The notes under the pieces were generated by a model. That model was not told the DNA's origin and ran no database searches. It was given only the letters and a program-made list of their open reading frames with translations. A program made the position numbers and the translations under genes. DNA of 64,000 nt, from contig CANTUZ010000001.1 in the NCBI GenBank assembly GCA_947846985.1, positions 35,550,727 through 35,614,726 of the forward strand, written 5' to 3'. This stretch comes from Fratercula arctica. Its lineage: Eukaryota; Chordata; Aves; Charadriiformes; Alcidae. The stretch's first letter is position 1. Each line of letters starts with the position of its first letter. Below are positions 63,162 through 64,000 of the stretch, piece by piece.

Positions 63162-64000
63162 CTAGTTTAATGCCCTGTCCATGAGCCTTGCTATCTCTTG
63201 GCCTAGTACCCTTTTCCCCTTTTGGGAAAGGATTTTCCCATTCTTAGCAAGCAGGCCCGGTGTCCTGTAGATCAAACTATGATCATAGAACCCAAAGCCC
63301 TGCTCGTAGCACCAGTTTTGGAGCCAGGTGTTATCTGTCCAATTTTCTTGTTTACCTGTTCATCAGTCCCCAAAACTGGAAGGGCAGAGGAGAACACAGT
63401 TTGTGCTCCCGAACCCTTGACAAGCCGTCCCAAGGCCCTGAAATCTTTCTTCATTGCCCTCAGACTTCTACTCTCCAGCTCGTCACTGTCTGCCTGCAAG
63501 ATCAAAAGAGGGTAATAATCTGAGGGTCATATCAGGCCAGGAAGCTTCCTGGTTACATCCTTAACACAGGCCCTAGGGATGCAGCAGACCTCCCTGTGGG
63601 AAGGGTCCAGCCTGCATATGGGACCCTGAGTTCCCCTCAGAATGGAACCCCCTATGACTATTGCCCTCCTCCTGCTCTTCACAGAAGCAGTCTTAATGCA
63701 TGGAGCTGGCTGCTTTGACAAATCCCTGGATGGGGCTTTATCAGCATCCTTAGTTCCCTCATCATCTATCTCCAGAGGCCAATATCTGTTCTGTACAGGC
63801 ACCTGGGGAGGCATGGAAGGTCTGGAGGTGACCCTCCTGCTGCCCTGAGCAGGTACCTGCTTTCATTCCCCCCCATCCTCTCCTAGTTCCTCTCCTTCTG
63901 TCTGGTGACAAGAGGGCAGGGGGTCATCTACCTGTCGTGGAGCCTCTGCCTGCTGCTTTATCCCTAAGGATGGCAGGGTGTGGCTCCACCAGTCAGTCTC
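63162..64000 (-). pseudogene. CR1 ORF1: esterase-like protein, partial and disrupted
   Basis: ORF1 of CR1 encodes a nucleic-acid-binding protein with an SGNH-type esterase domain. The frame enters at 64000 with a TDWWSHTLPSL-like block and stops at 63162-63164. Other visible blocks are VIGGSILRG (about 63650-63680), RPSDYYPLL, KKDFRALGRLVKGSGAQ and, after a frameshift, GFGFYDH and RTPGLL. Breaks are a TGA at 63863-63865, a TGA at 63527-63529 where the family has Arg (CGA to TGA, as expected from CpG decay), and a one-base loss near 63328-63334. The usual GDS nucleophile motif reads GGS, and the SDGIHL block reads KNGKIL, so Asp and His of the active site appear lost. Comparison with the family is from memory. 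About 65 nt separate it from the ORF2 start. Confidence 0.88.

Larger units (their letters stand above)
60208..64000 (-). mobile_element. Nearly full-length CR1 retrotransposon, 5' end outside the window
   Basis: The left end is the CR1 tail (reverse complement of ATTCTATG octamers, 60208-60225), then a 3' UTR with a TG-run. Next come ORF2 (60311 to about 63096) and ORF1 (stop at 63162-63164, running off the window at 64000). At least 3.8 kb is present, against roughly 4.5 kb for complete avian CR1, so this copy is close to full length. Most CR1 copies are heavily 5'-truncated, which makes it notable. Coding regions are disrupted (see the ORF1 and ORF2 entries), so it should not be autonomous. 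It is very similar to the copy at 27672-28660 and so belongs to the younger of the CR1 subfamilies seen here. Confidence 0.95.

Noticed and set aside
1..64000. The possibility of a microbial defence, secretion or biosynthetic system
   Set aside because: There are no operon-like gene runs, no ribosome-binding sites and no long frames outside CR1. Repeat content is that of a bird nuclear genome.

Overview
This window looks like nuclear DNA from a bird. It is AT-rich and carries many copies of the avian non-LTR retrotransposon CR1, recognised by its reverse-transcriptase C-terminus and its 3' tail of ATTCTATG-type octamers. It also carries solo LTRs of avian endogenous retroviruses with 5-bp target duplications. 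No bacterial-type operons, ribosome-binding sites, tRNA or rRNA genes, CRISPR arrays or host protein-coding exons could be supported. The class assignment rests on recognising these repeat families; the species cannot be fixed from sequence alone.

Layout. 1-6903: noncoding, with a small tandem duplication and simple repeats. 6904-7480: solo LTR (+). 9385-9690: a long imperfect palindrome with a compact hairpin at its centre. 9691-26595: noncoding, with one CR1 tail relic near 20.0 kb. 26596-28660: two CR1 fragments in opposite orientation with their 5' ends facing. 28661-34244: noncoding. 34245-36735: a repeat cluster holding an old CR1 piece (-), an LTR fragment of a second ERV family, a CR1 piece (+) and a solo LTR (+). 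38157-38567: a CR1 3' end followed by T/TG-rich simple repeats. 40394-42126: two copies of an unidentified segment of about 105 bp. 45477-46020: an unexplained GC-rich block and a CR1 3' end. 50156-50733: solo LTR (-). 56853-57449: a 134-bp element with 36-bp terminal inverted repeats and a perfect 5-bp target duplication, then a CR1 3' end. 60208-64000: a nearly full-length CR1 (-) whose 5' end lies beyond the window.

The only long coding capacity belongs to CR1. The large copy keeps an open reverse-transcriptase and C-terminal frame of roughly 480 codons. Its ORF1 and endonuclease region are broken by at least five stops and four frameshifts. A second copy at 27672-28660 belongs to the same subfamily (274 of 290 residues identical over the shared part). 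The LTR elements have no gag, pol or env sequence between or near them and look solo.

I found no multi-gene biological system here. The items most worth a second look are the hairpin-forming palindrome near 9.5 kb, the short inverted-repeat element near 56.9 kb, the duplicated segment at 40.4 and 42.0 kb, and the GC-rich block near 45.6 kb.
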